Below are positions 1-9,421 of a DNA stretch of 64,000 nucleotides, piece by piece. Numbering within the stretch: position 1 is the first letter of the stretch; each line of letters begins with the position of its first letter. Source of the stretch: Lewinella sp. LCG006. Its GTDB lineage: Bacteria > Bacteroidota > Bacteroidia > Chitinophagales > Saprospiraceae. A program made the position numbers and the translations under genes. The notes below the pieces were generated by a model. That model saw only the letters and a program-made list of their open reading frames with translations, was not told where the DNA came from and ran no database searches. Location: positions 7,297,802 to 7,361,801 of the forward strand of contig NZ_CP160680.1 in the NCBI RefSeq assembly GCF_040784935.1, read 5' to 3'.

Positions 1-3000
1 CGATACGTGGCTCATCAGAGTAAGAAGCTCCGATGTTACAGTAGCCTTGATCAAGATCATGGAAACCTAATGCTGTGCGAATCCATGGGAAACCAGAAGC
101 AGAAGGGTGAGGATTGCCGTTTGCATCAAGTGCAAAGTTTTCGTCACACTCCAAAGGAGCTACAAATGGAGGGAACACAATATCACCAATCGTTGGCTTA
201 CGGAAAGTAAGTATTTGAGCACAAGTAGCTGTGCGTGGAGCACCAATACAAGCACCGTCGTAACGATCTGATACCGTAAAGGTACGTGTCAAGGTAACAT
301 CACCACAATCACCAGCAGAGCTTACTGCATCAGACAAGGTAACTTTTACCGGGCCACAGTTGTCACCAACTACAGGGAAACCAGTGATATTAACTTTTGC
401 GATGAATGCATTCAAGGCTGCAGTGCTACCTCCGAAGAAGGTGTTACGTGTAGCAGTGAAATCCAATACACCAGCTGCACTAGCAATATAGTTTTGTGGG
501 AAAGTGAAACGGATGCCATCAATGTCATCACAAATCAAATCACGCGTATCAGTGACCATTAAAGGGGTAAACGCTGCACCTGATATACCCGTATTGTTAT
601 CAGAATAGATGTTTACTTTCCAATCACCGAACTGAGTCGTCAACCAGTTGGTCAATACCAGTGTATAGCTCGTATTGGGCTGTAGTGGCAAGCTCATACG
701 CAGTGCTGGATCGAAAACATTTCCACCAGGTACAAACGCATCATCAGAAGAACCGATGAGGTTCTCACAGGGTGCTGCAGGATCAAAGCCGCCTTGGAAA
801 AGGAACATGCTTCCATCTCCCCAAGTAGACTCCATCAGGATCGTGTATACGTCAACAGGAATAGCAAAATCTGGCGTAGTGAAAGTTACTACGTCATAGT
901 TATGCACACCGTCAGCCAGGAAGCCCTGGTTCAAACAGCTGAAATTGTTGAAGTTCAAGGTTGCATCACCAGCATTGAGGTTACCACTCGCTTCGTAAGC
1001 AGCATAATCCAGTGTTACAGAACTTGCATTAGCAGGACAAGTGATAATTGGATTGGTCTTATCTTCAGCGAAGATATCCCCCCAACAAGTATAAACGATT
1101 GCCCCATCTTCGATCACTTCGATCATGTAGGTATGAGGACCACAACCAGTGATTACGTCGGTGTTCAGGTCGTCTACCATGATATTAAAGTCATCAGCAC
1201 ATGCATATTGGCCTGTAAGTACCATTTCAGGAGTGATCGTAGCACTACAGTTTGCAACTAAGGTAACGTTAAGGTCACCAATACAACCGAAGTCGAAGGG
1301 TACATTAGCATCATCTATGTTAACAGTCACATCACAGCTTGCCGAAGTCCCTCCAGCACCAGTACCTGTCAGTGTTACGATGACTTGATCACCATCGGTA
1401 CAGTCGAAATCAAGCTGAGAAGCAGAGAATGTTACAACACCAACACTACCATCATCTAGATCGGCAATATCGATGCTAGCATTTCCATCTGCATCAAGCT
1501 GAACATCAATGCTAGTAACACAATTCACAGACAATGATTCGATCGTCACCGTGAAGTCACAAGTGGTTGAATTACCATTAATATCCGTAACGGTTACTGT
1601 TACCGTATTTACACCAGTGTCATTGATTGTGAAATCAGTTTGAGAAAAGGTAATGTCACCATCGAAAGCACAGTTATCAGTAACTACAAAAGCCTGCCCA
1701 TTAACTACATTATCGATAAAGTAGTCCATGATGGCTTGAACTTCGGTATTGCTTACTTCCGTTCCGTTACCTGCTCCGTTTTCAGTAGCAAATAATAGGT
1801 AGTAGATACGCTGATCAGCCGCCAATCCACTGACGGAATGGTCATCAAAATCCGTAGTAGCGGGAACTGTCTGAGTAGCACCTGCACCATCAGGAACGAT
1901 GATTAAATGATTAACTGACGCATCGCCCGTACCGAACACACGCTTCACAAAGCCTGTATATGCATTACCATCAGCATCTGTGTAGCTAAGAGATGCAGCA
2001 CTCGTAGAGCCGCCGCCATCAGCACCCAAATTACCGCTGATAAAGAACTCGTCTACCATGTCGAGGTCAGCAGCGAAAAGGAATAGTCCAGTCTGCTTAC
2101 GCGTAAAGTACTCTCCAGCCGCACCTACGGCAGCAGTTGTAGTAACTACACCGTCAGAATAAGGGATTAAAGTCGCAAGATCAGTATTAAGTTGATTTCC
2201 GGTATCATACATGTCGCTTCCACCGTCTCCAATGGATGTTCCAGTAACACCATCAGTAAAAGAAAAAGCATCAGGTACCAATCCGAGAAGTGCGCCTGCT
2301 TCCTGATCAAAATTAGCCAAGACAGCCGCTAAGCCGTCACCGGCAAAAACATCACCAGGCGTAATCGTAATGGTTTGACCATCCTCAATTGGGAATACGA
2401 GATCATTACATGCAGGAATCATTGGTCCTTCCGTATCGTTTACACATGCAGGGTTGTCGACGATATTAATAATCGCATCCCAACCAGAAGCATTTACGCT
2501 TCCGTCTGGAGTAAACAAAATAGTCAGACATTCACCATAAGCTCCCTGTACGGTAGTAATCGCACCAGTTTCTAATGGTTCACTTAGATCTACACCGTCG
2601 ACAAAGTATTCATCACAACAGTTCTCTAAGTTAAAAGAATTATAGGTAACAGAAATAGCTTGAGTAATGTCCGTTGGACATAAGATCAAAGTACCACTTT
2701 GGCTATCAGGATAATTTGAAGCAAAATCTCCAGCATCAGCGTAAGTAGCTCCATCTGCAAAGTCAACACCTGCCGTAAGAGTGACTGTAGCACCACCCAC
2801 AGGGTGAGTAATATCTGCCATAGGCGGAGGACCTACAATGGCAGTACTCAATGTGAAAGTTACCGACTGAGGAGCAGGAAAAGTAGAAATATGAATATAA
2901 TAAGTGGTTCCTGACACCAAAGGCCCAGCACCCGTAATAGATTCATTTCCACCTGAAGAGGTACTAGCTCCTAAACAATCAGCAGCTACTGCCACATCAG

Positions 3001-3295
3001 GACAAGCAGAAGAGATAGAGATACCCGTCCAAGTTCCTGGAGAGGTCATGGTTAAATCCATGAACTGTCCGTCGTCGGCAACAGTAGCAGTATAGACAAA
3101 CAAGTAGTCGTCTCCACCATCATAGTTGCCTAAACATACATTGTTGTCGTAGTTATCCCCACCTGTAGCAGTGTTCCCCGACTGAGGAATACCGGGAGTA
3201 AGGGGAATTGCAGTAGCACAAGTTCCCTGGGCGGCTACCCAAAGAGGAAGTGCAAGTAGTAACATAAATAAAGACAGATGCCTGCCAAAATTCAT
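1..3295 (-). CDS. Giant secreted HYR/adhesin-like protein, C-terminus cut by window edge
   Basis: The frame opens at an ATG at 3295 and runs through position 1 without a stop, giving 1098 visible codons. The start is followed by a clear signal peptide (MNFGRHLSLFMLLLALPLWV, cleavage after AAQ). Next comes a pre-peptidase-like/CUB-like stretch (about residues 25-260) rich in Cys and Asp. A HYR-like segment follows near residues 540-600 (DNCAFDG, then a VTVTVTDINGN strand). From about residue 715 to the edge the protein is close to residues 260-645 of the 1889-aa protein at 18709-24378, and the DNA aligns without net indels (offset 22448). By analogy the missing end probably carries a dockerin-like region and a T9SS sorting domain, but that is inference. 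It lies 426 bp downstream of another giant gene on the same strand. Function unknown; probably a cell-surface or matrix adhesin. Confidence 0.85.
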   Translation of the reverse strand, partial: MNFGRHLSLFMLLLALPLWVAAQGTCATAIPLTPGIPQSGNTATGGDNYDNNVCLGNYDGGDDYLFVYTATVADDGQFMDLTMTSPGTWTGISISSACPDVAVAADCLGASTSSGGNESITGAGPLVSGTTYYIHISTFPAPQSVTFTLSTAIVGPPPMADITHPVGGATVTLTAGVDFADGATYADAGDFASNYPDSQSGTLILCPTDITQAISVTYNSFNLENCCDEYFVDGVDLSEPLETGAITTVQGAYGECLTILFTPDGSVNASGWDAIINIVDNPACVNDTEGPMIPACNDLVFPIEDGQTITITPGDVFAGDGLAAVLANFDQEAGALLGLVPDAFSFTDGVTGTSIGDGGSDMYDTGNQLNTDLATLIPYSDGVVTTTAAVGAAGEYFTRKQTGLFLFAADLDMVDEFFISGNLGADGGGSTSAASLSYTDADGNAYTGFVKRVFGTGDASVNHLIIVPDGAGATQTVPATTDFDDHSVSGLAADQRIYYLLFATENGAGNGTEVSNTEVQAIMDYFIDNVVNGQAFVVTDNCAFDGDITFSQTDFTINDTGVNTVTVTVTDINGNSTTCDFTVTIESLSVNCVTSIDVQLDADGNASIDIADLDDGSVGVVTFSASQLDFDCTDGDQVIVTLTGTGAGGTSASCDVTVNIDDANVPFDFGCIGDLNVTLVANCSATITPEMVLTGQYACADDFNIMVDDLNTDVITGCGPHTYMIEVIEDGAIVYTCWGDIFAEDKTNPIITCPANASSVTLDYAAYEASGNLNAGDATLNFNNFSCLNQGFLADGVHNYDVVTFTTPDFAIPVDVYTILMESTWGDGSMFLFQGGFDPAAPCENLIGSSDDAFVPGGNVFDPALRMSLPLQPNTSYTLVLTNWLTTQFGDWKVNIYSDNNTGISGAAFTPLMVTDTRDLICDDIDGIRFTFPQNYIASAAGVLDFTATRNTFFGGSTAALNAFIAKVNITGFPVVGDNCGPVKVTLSDAVSSAGDCGDVTLTRTFTVSDRYDGACIGAPRTATCAQILTFRKPTIGDIVFPPFVAPLECDENFALDANGNPHPSASGFPWIRTALGFHDLDQGYCNIGASYSDEPRI

Positions 3296-3721
3296 GTTAA
3301 CACTAATTTTAGTTAACGCTTGTCGCATAAGATTACAATTTGTTATAAAAAAGTTATATGGTCAACATCCAAATAACCCGCCATCACTAAACGTAACAGC
3401 CTGGTTATTAACAATAATACAAAGGTCGTCGTCGATTTTCAAGGAATCCAAGATTTAGGTTTTTAAACAAAACCCAGCCCCGAGACCTTATAAATCAGCC
3501 TAAAGGTAAGATAAATTACCTTTTTTCATCACCCTAGAAGTACTTTTTTTTGGTCAATGATAAACTTATGCTCCTTCGTTCTTATTGACAATCGCCAATA
3601 CATGGTCTGTTGTTGTTCTCCAATTGCAACAGATTAAGTACACCAAAATAGGCATACTTTCCGGTTTTATGTCCATTAGCATTACGCAGAAAAAATGCAC
3701 ATTTCATTTTCGTGCTGATCC
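3296..3721. other. Intergenic region between two giant surface-protein genes
   Basis: This AT-rich stretch must hold the 3' end of the 3722-9049 transcript and the leader of the gene starting at 3295. I see no coding frame, no RNA gene and no convincing TAnnTTTG promoter. A weak inverted repeat (TCTGTTG ... CAACAGA) lies near 3606-3632 but lacks a T-tract. Confidence 0.4.
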
Positions 3722-6700
3722 CTAGAAATTACCATCCGCAGTACCGTTAACGTCACCAATTTTCACTCCGATAAACCCAGCGTTCAGTTCTTCCCCAATC
3801 AAGTCATTAAGATTGATCAGTTCCGGGAAGAATTCTACCCAGGGATTTTCAGGTTGCGGGAAGACATAATCCTGGTCGATAAAGCGCCAGCTGGTATTGC
3901 TGGGGAATTCTGTATAAATATTCAAGATCAGCTTACGCAATTGGATAATATCAAGGGTGGTGATCGATCCAGAACGGTTGACATCCGCTGCGATGCGCTT
4001 GTAGGGCGAATCAAGCGGGGCAAGTGCCAAAATATGCTTGCTGATCAGTACAATATCAAAGGTCGTCACCCCATTTAGCGGATCATCATTGCGATAAGCA
4101 GTAACCGTATAATCGAAGTCTTCTTCCAGGTTATCAAACAGATAAGAGCCATCCGGTGCGCTCATGGTAGTCATGGGCATTGGGCCACTGAGGCTCAAAC
4201 GGACATTGCCAATGGGTTCTTCTTCTTCCGTTGCAATCATCCCCCCAATGGCACCGAAAGCCAAACAAGCAAAGCCTGGTTGCACCAAAATATAGGTTTC
4301 ACAGAAATCGAAGTTGCCCTCACTATCGATAGCATAGATGTACAACACGGTTGTTGCTTCGTCTTCCATGGTCAAAACCAAGCCTGTATCTAAAGGACTA
4401 GGCACGAAATCAGGCCCAGCAGCCTCCACCTCAGCAGCTCGGTAAATGGCGTAGCCAATGGGTTCACTACAATCCGTAATCGGGCTACCCAGGAAATCCG
4501 ACACCCATATACTCGCATCACAAGTCCCTTCATCATTAGGAGATAAGGTCGCCGTGAGGCCATTAAGACAGATCGGGGCTGGTGCTTTACAATCAATGAC
4601 TTTGAAGGAAATATAGCGGACACTCGGGTTGCCACAACCGTCTACTGCTTCCAGTCGCAGGGTATGATAAACATTGGTTCCCTGCGATTGGTAGATGACA
4701 GGAGCATCGAAGCTAATGGAAAAGGTGGCATCTCCGTTGCTCATAAGCTGAGCCGTAACGTTCTCCTCAACCATGAATTCGTTGACATCGATTTGGCCAT
4801 CATTGTTATTATCTACAGCAAACCAATCGACGGTTGCCGTCGGAATTGATAGTACCAAATTGCCAGCGTTATCGAATACCTCACAGGCATCATCCAGGCT
4901 AATGTTAAAGCTCACCTGGGTTGCACATGTTTCGTTGTTCAGCGCGGGAAACTCTCCAATAGACAAATCAGGACAATCTGCCGTAGGGCCACCATAGGGA
5001 GCCACGGTAAAGGTCGGTAAGGAGTTGTCGTAAACTTTGATGAACTGGGTATAAGCCCAGCGACCAACGTTCTGTACAGCAGGTACCGCTGTGCTGTTAG
5101 GTAGATTAGAGTCGCAGCCTGGTTCGGGATGATTACGATCAATAATTGCGCCACTATCGGTAACCCTTACCACGGGGCGTTCACAAGCATCTACATTTGC
5201 GTTGTCGATGTCTGTATCACGAGCTACTTGATAAGCGGCAGATTCCCCGTCCCAGATACACCAATTGATCACATCGTAGGTGATACTAAGCTTGTAGCAT
5301 TCATCTCCAGTAGCGCTGAACCGCTGGGGGGTACCTACGTTGATGACGAGATTATCACAACCGCTGGTTTCCGTGACCAAGCCTGGAATATCAGGATCAA
5401 GGCAATCCGCATCGGCATCAGCGGGGAAATCAATAACGTATTGGTGGGTTTCGGTGATCGTAATGAGTTGGCTACAAGCATTGGTAGAACGCAATACTTC
5501 GTTGACATCAATAGCTCCATTGCCATTGACATCCCCTTCTGGCTTCAACTGCCACGCTTCAAATCGGCGGGTGATCGTACCCCAACCACACGCATTAATG
5601 TTGATCAATGGCGTACGCTCCACCAGGGTATCAACGGCACAATTGTCGGTACCCGTTGGGCCACCAAAAAGTTCGCTCATCAGTTGGGAAGTGGCTGCGA
5701 AGTCATCGTTGTAACCGTCTTCTATATCCCCCGAAAAGAGCAATGGCAGCTCGGCACAGCTAAGTGTTTGTGGTGCTGGTGCAAAACAGGTTGGTCGCAA
5801 TTTATCTTCGGGAGTCACTACTAGCCAGCACTGGTTGCTGTTGCCCACTTCGTCCGTTACCCTCAACTCAAGCGTAATCTCTTTGTTGATATCACAGCAG
5901 TAAAAATCAACAAAATCTCCCCAGGGAGAGAACTGGCTAGAACTAAGTCCACAAGTATTGTTGTTCCAGTAATTCCGGCGAACCTCCAATACCAATATTG
6001 AGGAACAATTGTCCACAGAACCTTCGTCAACACTAGTAGCAAATACCCGGGCAATGCCGTACAAGTTATTGGTGATATCTCCACCGCCAATTTGTACATT
6101 CAGTTGATCATCACAAATCACCGAAGGAGCGATCTCGTCACGGACAATAATGGGCATGATTTGGCACACCTCATTGTTACATTCATCCGTTGCGCAGTAT
6201 TCTAGTTGGTAACTTCCTGGTGGCACCGTAAATACCTGCCCCGATGTACCAAGAAAAAGGAAATTACCAGCCATGTCTCTAACGGTTACCTCCAATTCTG
6301 GAGGCCCTGAGCAAAAATCGTAGAGTTCCGTCGGAGCGGGGATTGCAATATTCGCTTCACAGGAATAGGGTGTGGTAGAAAATCGGCGTACATCGGGTAT
6401 ACCATCGTTATTGTAATCTACCGTAGGCAATACCAGCGTTGGGTCAGTAAAATCTTTGATTTTGATCAACTGATTGAACTCGATAATATTGGATAAATTA
6501 CATTTGTCAACGATAAACCATTCCCTGATGAAAGTGTAGGTACTACCACACAATTCGATGCGAGGACGATCCTGAAAAGAAGCGCCCAAATTACAATAAG
6601 TCTGATCGAGCAGATGAGGATCCACCTCCGGCGTTGAGGGATCAGCATCGAAGAAGCTGAATACGGCAGGGTAAGCTAATACACCAAGTGCTTCGTGAAT

Positions 6701-9049
6701 TTGTTGTGGGCTGGGATTGGTACTGCCACTAAAAGTAGCACAATCTAATTCTACTATATTGGGTGGCAAAATAACTTCGCTTAATGCAGGTTTTCTAAAC
6801 GAAATTTGCTGGGTGCAAATATTAGATAAATTAGAAGTCCCCTGGCAGGCAGATTCAAATTTATCTTCCGCAAAAAAAGTACGATTGATATAAGTCAAGC
6901 CACAATTTCCATTTTGTACAATTTGGTCAGAAACATAAACTCTTACAAAATCACAACCATCCTGTACAAGAGGATAGCCTGTTTGATCCAAGATAGCCGC
7001 TACTGCTGGATCAATATCCACCACCTGACCATCGCCATCGACGATATAAGCTACGGGCGTATTGAAAACTATCTGGTCAATATCTTCACAAAGAAAGTCA
7101 ACAATCCCTTCGGGAGTACTGCCCCCTGTAACGGCTGGCGGGCAGGTAATGACGGGCGCAGTGACATCGCGCGCAACTACATAACCCCAACAGGGAAAGC
7201 CACTTATACCATCTACCAAGACATCAACCATGTATTCATAAGTACCACACCCACTGAGGGTTCCGTCTTGTGAAATGAGCTCTCCATTTTGAAAAATACT
7301 GACTTGAAAATCGGCAGGAATCAAACATCCCCAATCCCCTACCAACACCATTTGTGGCGTCACCCGAGCACCACATTGTTGATTTAAACTCACATTAACA
7401 GCGCCCAAACAACCCAGGTAAACAGGTGGTTGTGGGTTCATACTAGCGATTAAATTATTAGTGGTTAAACTCACATCTCCACATACTAAACCACCGCTTG
7501 TATTCGCCCCTCCATCAACCAAACTAAGCTGATCAATGATTGCACTAAAACTGGCACCAATATTAAAATCAAATGGTGTAACTAAATCTAAATCTGTCGT
7601 CAGGTAATGCAGGCCGTGTATTCCATAATCACCAATTGGTAAACCTTCTAAATCAACGACGACAGTAGCTCCATTGGTTGGGTTGGCTATTGGATGAACC
7701 TGGACAATTTCGTCGCTTTCGTTAACCACCAGGATCACATAACTGTAATCAGTTGGTATGGACAGGGGAGCTATAAAATCATTTAAGCGCACAGTGATTT
7801 CCTGATCCGCATAAATGCCTAAAGTAGCGTTGCCACACATCACCAGGGTATTGGTGGTGGAGAGTCGTCCTGGACTTGGTAAACACTGGGGTTGATAGAT
7901 GAAATTATTATTGGAGAAACTCGTATTTGCATCGTCAATGGTAAACTCGTAGCGATTATCTACCGGACTAACAAGGTCGTAACCAGCAGCAAGCATCGTA
8001 CCGGCAACACTGCTTAAGCTAAGGCGATATTCACCGTAAGGAAGATGATTAAACACAAATACTCCTCCTGCTGCTGAAGTACGTGCCAGGGCAACATCGT
8101 CGGCATTACCCCATACACCATCTACACCATGCCAGTTGAGGGTAAAAGCAACACCATCAATTCCTGCTTCGTCAAAATCGAAGCCAAAATCATTGTCTGG
8201 CCAAACGGCACCACTAATCGTTCCTGGGCCAATAAAACCCGCATCAAAAGTGTAATCCACCGCAGTTGCAGAAAATGCAAAATCAGCCGTACTGGTTGGG
8301 CCGTTGCCCGCGGCGGGGTCTATTTTATTACCGTTATTGCCACTAACTACCGTACCAGAAGCCAAATAACCAGCTGGTGGTTCATATAGAAAAAAATAGT
8401 TATCAGCAGGTACAGCTGTGTACCAGTAATTACCGTCGACATTAGACGTAAAAGGTCCCATTGTCAGGCTTTCTTCGTCGGTATCTGCATCGTAAATCCG
8501 TGCTAGTACCTGGGGCAAGGGCACATCACTACCATCGTAAGCACCATTGTTATTGAAATCGATAAAGGTAAAATCACCCAAATCATCACAAAGGATGATG
8601 GAGATCGTGGCCATCGCCTGAGGCCGACAAGCATCATCAGCTGGATCAGGACTTACCAGGGCGTAAATATCATAACTACCTACTGCCAATTGATCCCCCA
8701 CTTCAAGTAGCTCGGCAATACCATTGTCAGGGATAACCTGACCTAATTCAATACCGTCAATGTAAGGATCTTCCGTCGCCCCAGCAGGTAAATAAACAAA
8801 ACGAACTTCAAAGTTGGTTTCATTATTCTCCGCAGCATCAAAGTCCTCCAAGCCAGTGGCTGCAAGGTTAAAAGGAAAGCCTTCACAAAAACTGAGTGGA
8901 GCCTCTAATGCGCCAATGGTAGGGCAAATAACCTGGCTTTGGGCATGCTGAACAGCAAAAAAGAATAGGAAAAATACTAAAAAAGCAGAACGACCAGCTA
9001 CAGTAAACTGCCACTGGTACTCTTGAGAAAGAGTAGTGTTGTTAGTCAT
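3722..9049 (-). CDS. Giant secreted protein with SdrD-B-like domains, HYR-like core and dockerin-like C-terminus, no T9SS signal
   Basis: About 1775 aa from the ATG at 9049. A longer frame begins at a TTG at 9136, but only the ATG at 9049 places a signal peptide (hydrophobic AFLVFFLFFFAVQHAQSQ) near the N-terminus. Two SdrD-B/carboxypeptidase-regulatory-like domains follow at about residues 155-270 and 275-395. A long Cys-rich core is clearly homologous to the 1889-aa protein at 18709-24378 (shared motifs EVRRNYW, WGDFVDFYCCDI, GTITRRFEAWQL). The end (about residues 1655-1775) is a carboxypeptidase-regulatory-like segment plus a dockerin-like pair (NGVTTFDIVLISKHIL; AADVNRSGSITTLDIIQLRK) and then KIGDVNGTA. 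It stops there, whereas the homologue continues into a cohesin-like domain and a T9SS signal. I find no remnant of these downstream, so it looks like a natural end. Role: probably extracellular; exact function unknown. Confidence 0.85.
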   Translation of the reverse strand: MTNNTTLSQEYQWQFTVAGRSAFLVFFLFFFAVQHAQSQVICPTIGALEAPLSFCEGFPFNLAATGLEDFDAAENNETNFEVRFVYLPAGATEDPYIDGIELGQVIPDNGIAELLEVGDQLAVGSYDIYALVSPDPADDACRPQAMATISIILCDDLGDFTFIDFNNNGAYDGSDVPLPQVLARIYDADTDEESLTMGPFTSNVDGNYWYTAVPADNYFFLYEPPAGYLASGTVVSGNNGNKIDPAAGNGPTSTADFAFSATAVDYTFDAGFIGPGTISGAVWPDNDFGFDFDEAGIDGVAFTLNWHGVDGVWGNADDVALARTSAAGGVFVFNHLPYGEYRLSLSSVAGTMLAAGYDLVSPVDNRYEFTIDDANTSFSNNNFIYQPQCLPSPGRLSTTNTLVMCGNATLGIYADQEITVRLNDFIAPLSIPTDYSYVILVVNESDEIVQVHPIANPTNGATVVVDLEGLPIGDYGIHGLHYLTTDLDLVTPFDFNIGASFSAIIDQLSLVDGGANTSGGLVCGDVSLTTNNLIASMNPQPPVYLGCLGAVNVSLNQQCGARVTPQMVLVGDWGCLIPADFQVSIFQNGELISQDGTLSGCGTYEYMVDVLVDGISGFPCWGYVVARDVTAPVITCPPAVTGGSTPEGIVDFLCEDIDQIVFNTPVAYIVDGDGQVVDIDPAVAAILDQTGYPLVQDGCDFVRVYVSDQIVQNGNCGLTYINRTFFAEDKFESACQGTSNLSNICTQQISFRKPALSEVILPPNIVELDCATFSGSTNPSPQQIHEALGVLAYPAVFSFFDADPSTPEVDPHLLDQTYCNLGASFQDRPRIELCGSTYTFIREWFIVDKCNLSNIIEFNQLIKIKDFTDPTLVLPTVDYNNDGIPDVRRFSTTPYSCEANIAIPAPTELYDFCSGPPELEVTVRDMAGNFLFLGTSGQVFTVPPGSYQLEYCATDECNNEVCQIMPIIVRDEIAPSVICDDQLNVQIGGGDITNNLYGIARVFATSVDEGSVDNCSSILVLEVRRNYWNNNTCGLSSSQFSPWGDFVDFYCCDINKEITLELRVTDEVGNSNQCWLVVTPEDKLRPTCFAPAPQTLSCAELPLLFSGDIEDGYNDDFAATSQLMSELFGGPTGTDNCAVDTLVERTPLININACGWGTITRRFEAWQLKPEGDVNGNGAIDVNEVLRSTNACSQLITITETHQYVIDFPADADADCLDPDIPGLVTETSGCDNLVINVGTPQRFSATGDECYKLSITYDVINWCIWDGESAAYQVARDTDIDNANVDACERPVVRVTDSGAIIDRNHPEPGCDSNLPNSTAVPAVQNVGRWAYTQFIKVYDNSLPTFTVAPYGGPTADCPDLSIGEFPALNNETCATQVSFNISLDDACEVFDNAGNLVLSIPTATVDWFAVDNNNDGQIDVNEFMVEENVTAQLMSNGDATFSISFDAPVIYQSQGTNVYHTLRLEAVDGCGNPSVRYISFKVIDCKAPAPICLNGLTATLSPNDEGTCDASIWVSDFLGSPITDCSEPIGYAIYRAAEVEAAGPDFVPSPLDTGLVLTMEDEATTVLYIYAIDSEGNFDFCETYILVQPGFACLAFGAIGGMIATEEEEPIGNVRLSLSGPMPMTTMSAPDGSYLFDNLEEDFDYTVTAYRNDDPLNGVTTFDIVLISKHILALAPLDSPYKRIAADVNRSGSITTLDIIQLRKLILNIYTEFPSNTSWRFIDQDYVFPQPENPWVEFFPELINLNDLIGEELNAGFIGVKIGDVNGTADGNF

Positions 9050-9275
9050 GGGATTATGGTTTAAGACAACCTGCATATACTCACGAAAAGTATACTCATA
9101 GGGTACCACTAAAGTAGTAGTGTTATTAAGTTTCAATCTACAAAAGGGAGTCTCTCAGAGTGGTTTCTCAAATATCGGTGATAAAGATAGTGTTTTGTCG
9201 TAATATAATGCAAACGAAGGCCGATAAATTAGGGAAGTGTTGGTTTTATACCATTTGGAAACCAGTACAAAATAA

Positions 9276-9309
9276 AATCCCGAACCTGTAGGCGTACAGA
9301 TTCGGGATT
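9276..9309 (-). terminator. Rho-independent terminator after the glutamine synthetase gene
   Basis: Stem AATCCCGAA (9276-9284) pairs with TTCGGGATT (9301-9309), with a second inner stem CTGTA/TACAG. Read on the minus strand it is followed by TTTTATTTTG, a good U-tract, so it should end transcripts of the nitrogen cluster. Confidence 0.75.
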
Positions 9310-9337
9310 ATTATCAATCTACATAAATTGGCAAAAT

Positions 9338-9363
9338 CTCACCCCAACCAAGGTTGGGGTGAG
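9338..9363. repeat. Perfect 12-bp-arm palindrome downstream of glutamine synthetase
   Basis: CTCACCCCAACC and GGTTGGGGTGAG are exact complements separated by only AA. It lies 58 bp beyond the glutamine synthetase stop and upstream of the terminator at 9276. It has no U-tract, so it is either an mRNA 3'-end stabiliser or a member of a dispersed palindromic repeat family. Confidence 0.55.
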
Positions 9364-9421
9364 CGATATAATCAATTCCTATGCAGGAACTAGAGCCAAT
9401 TTATAAGCGAACCCTTTTTTA

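Noticed and set aside
5129-5824. 231-codon plus-strand frame inside the giant gene at 3722-9049
   Set aside because: Antisense to a region with clear homology to the 1889-aa protein; no start context, signal or family.
9050-9136. TTG-initiated N-terminal extension of the giant gene at 3722-9049
   Set aside because: It would put 29 non-hydrophobic residues in front of the signal peptide; the ATG at 9049 gives a normal exported protein.
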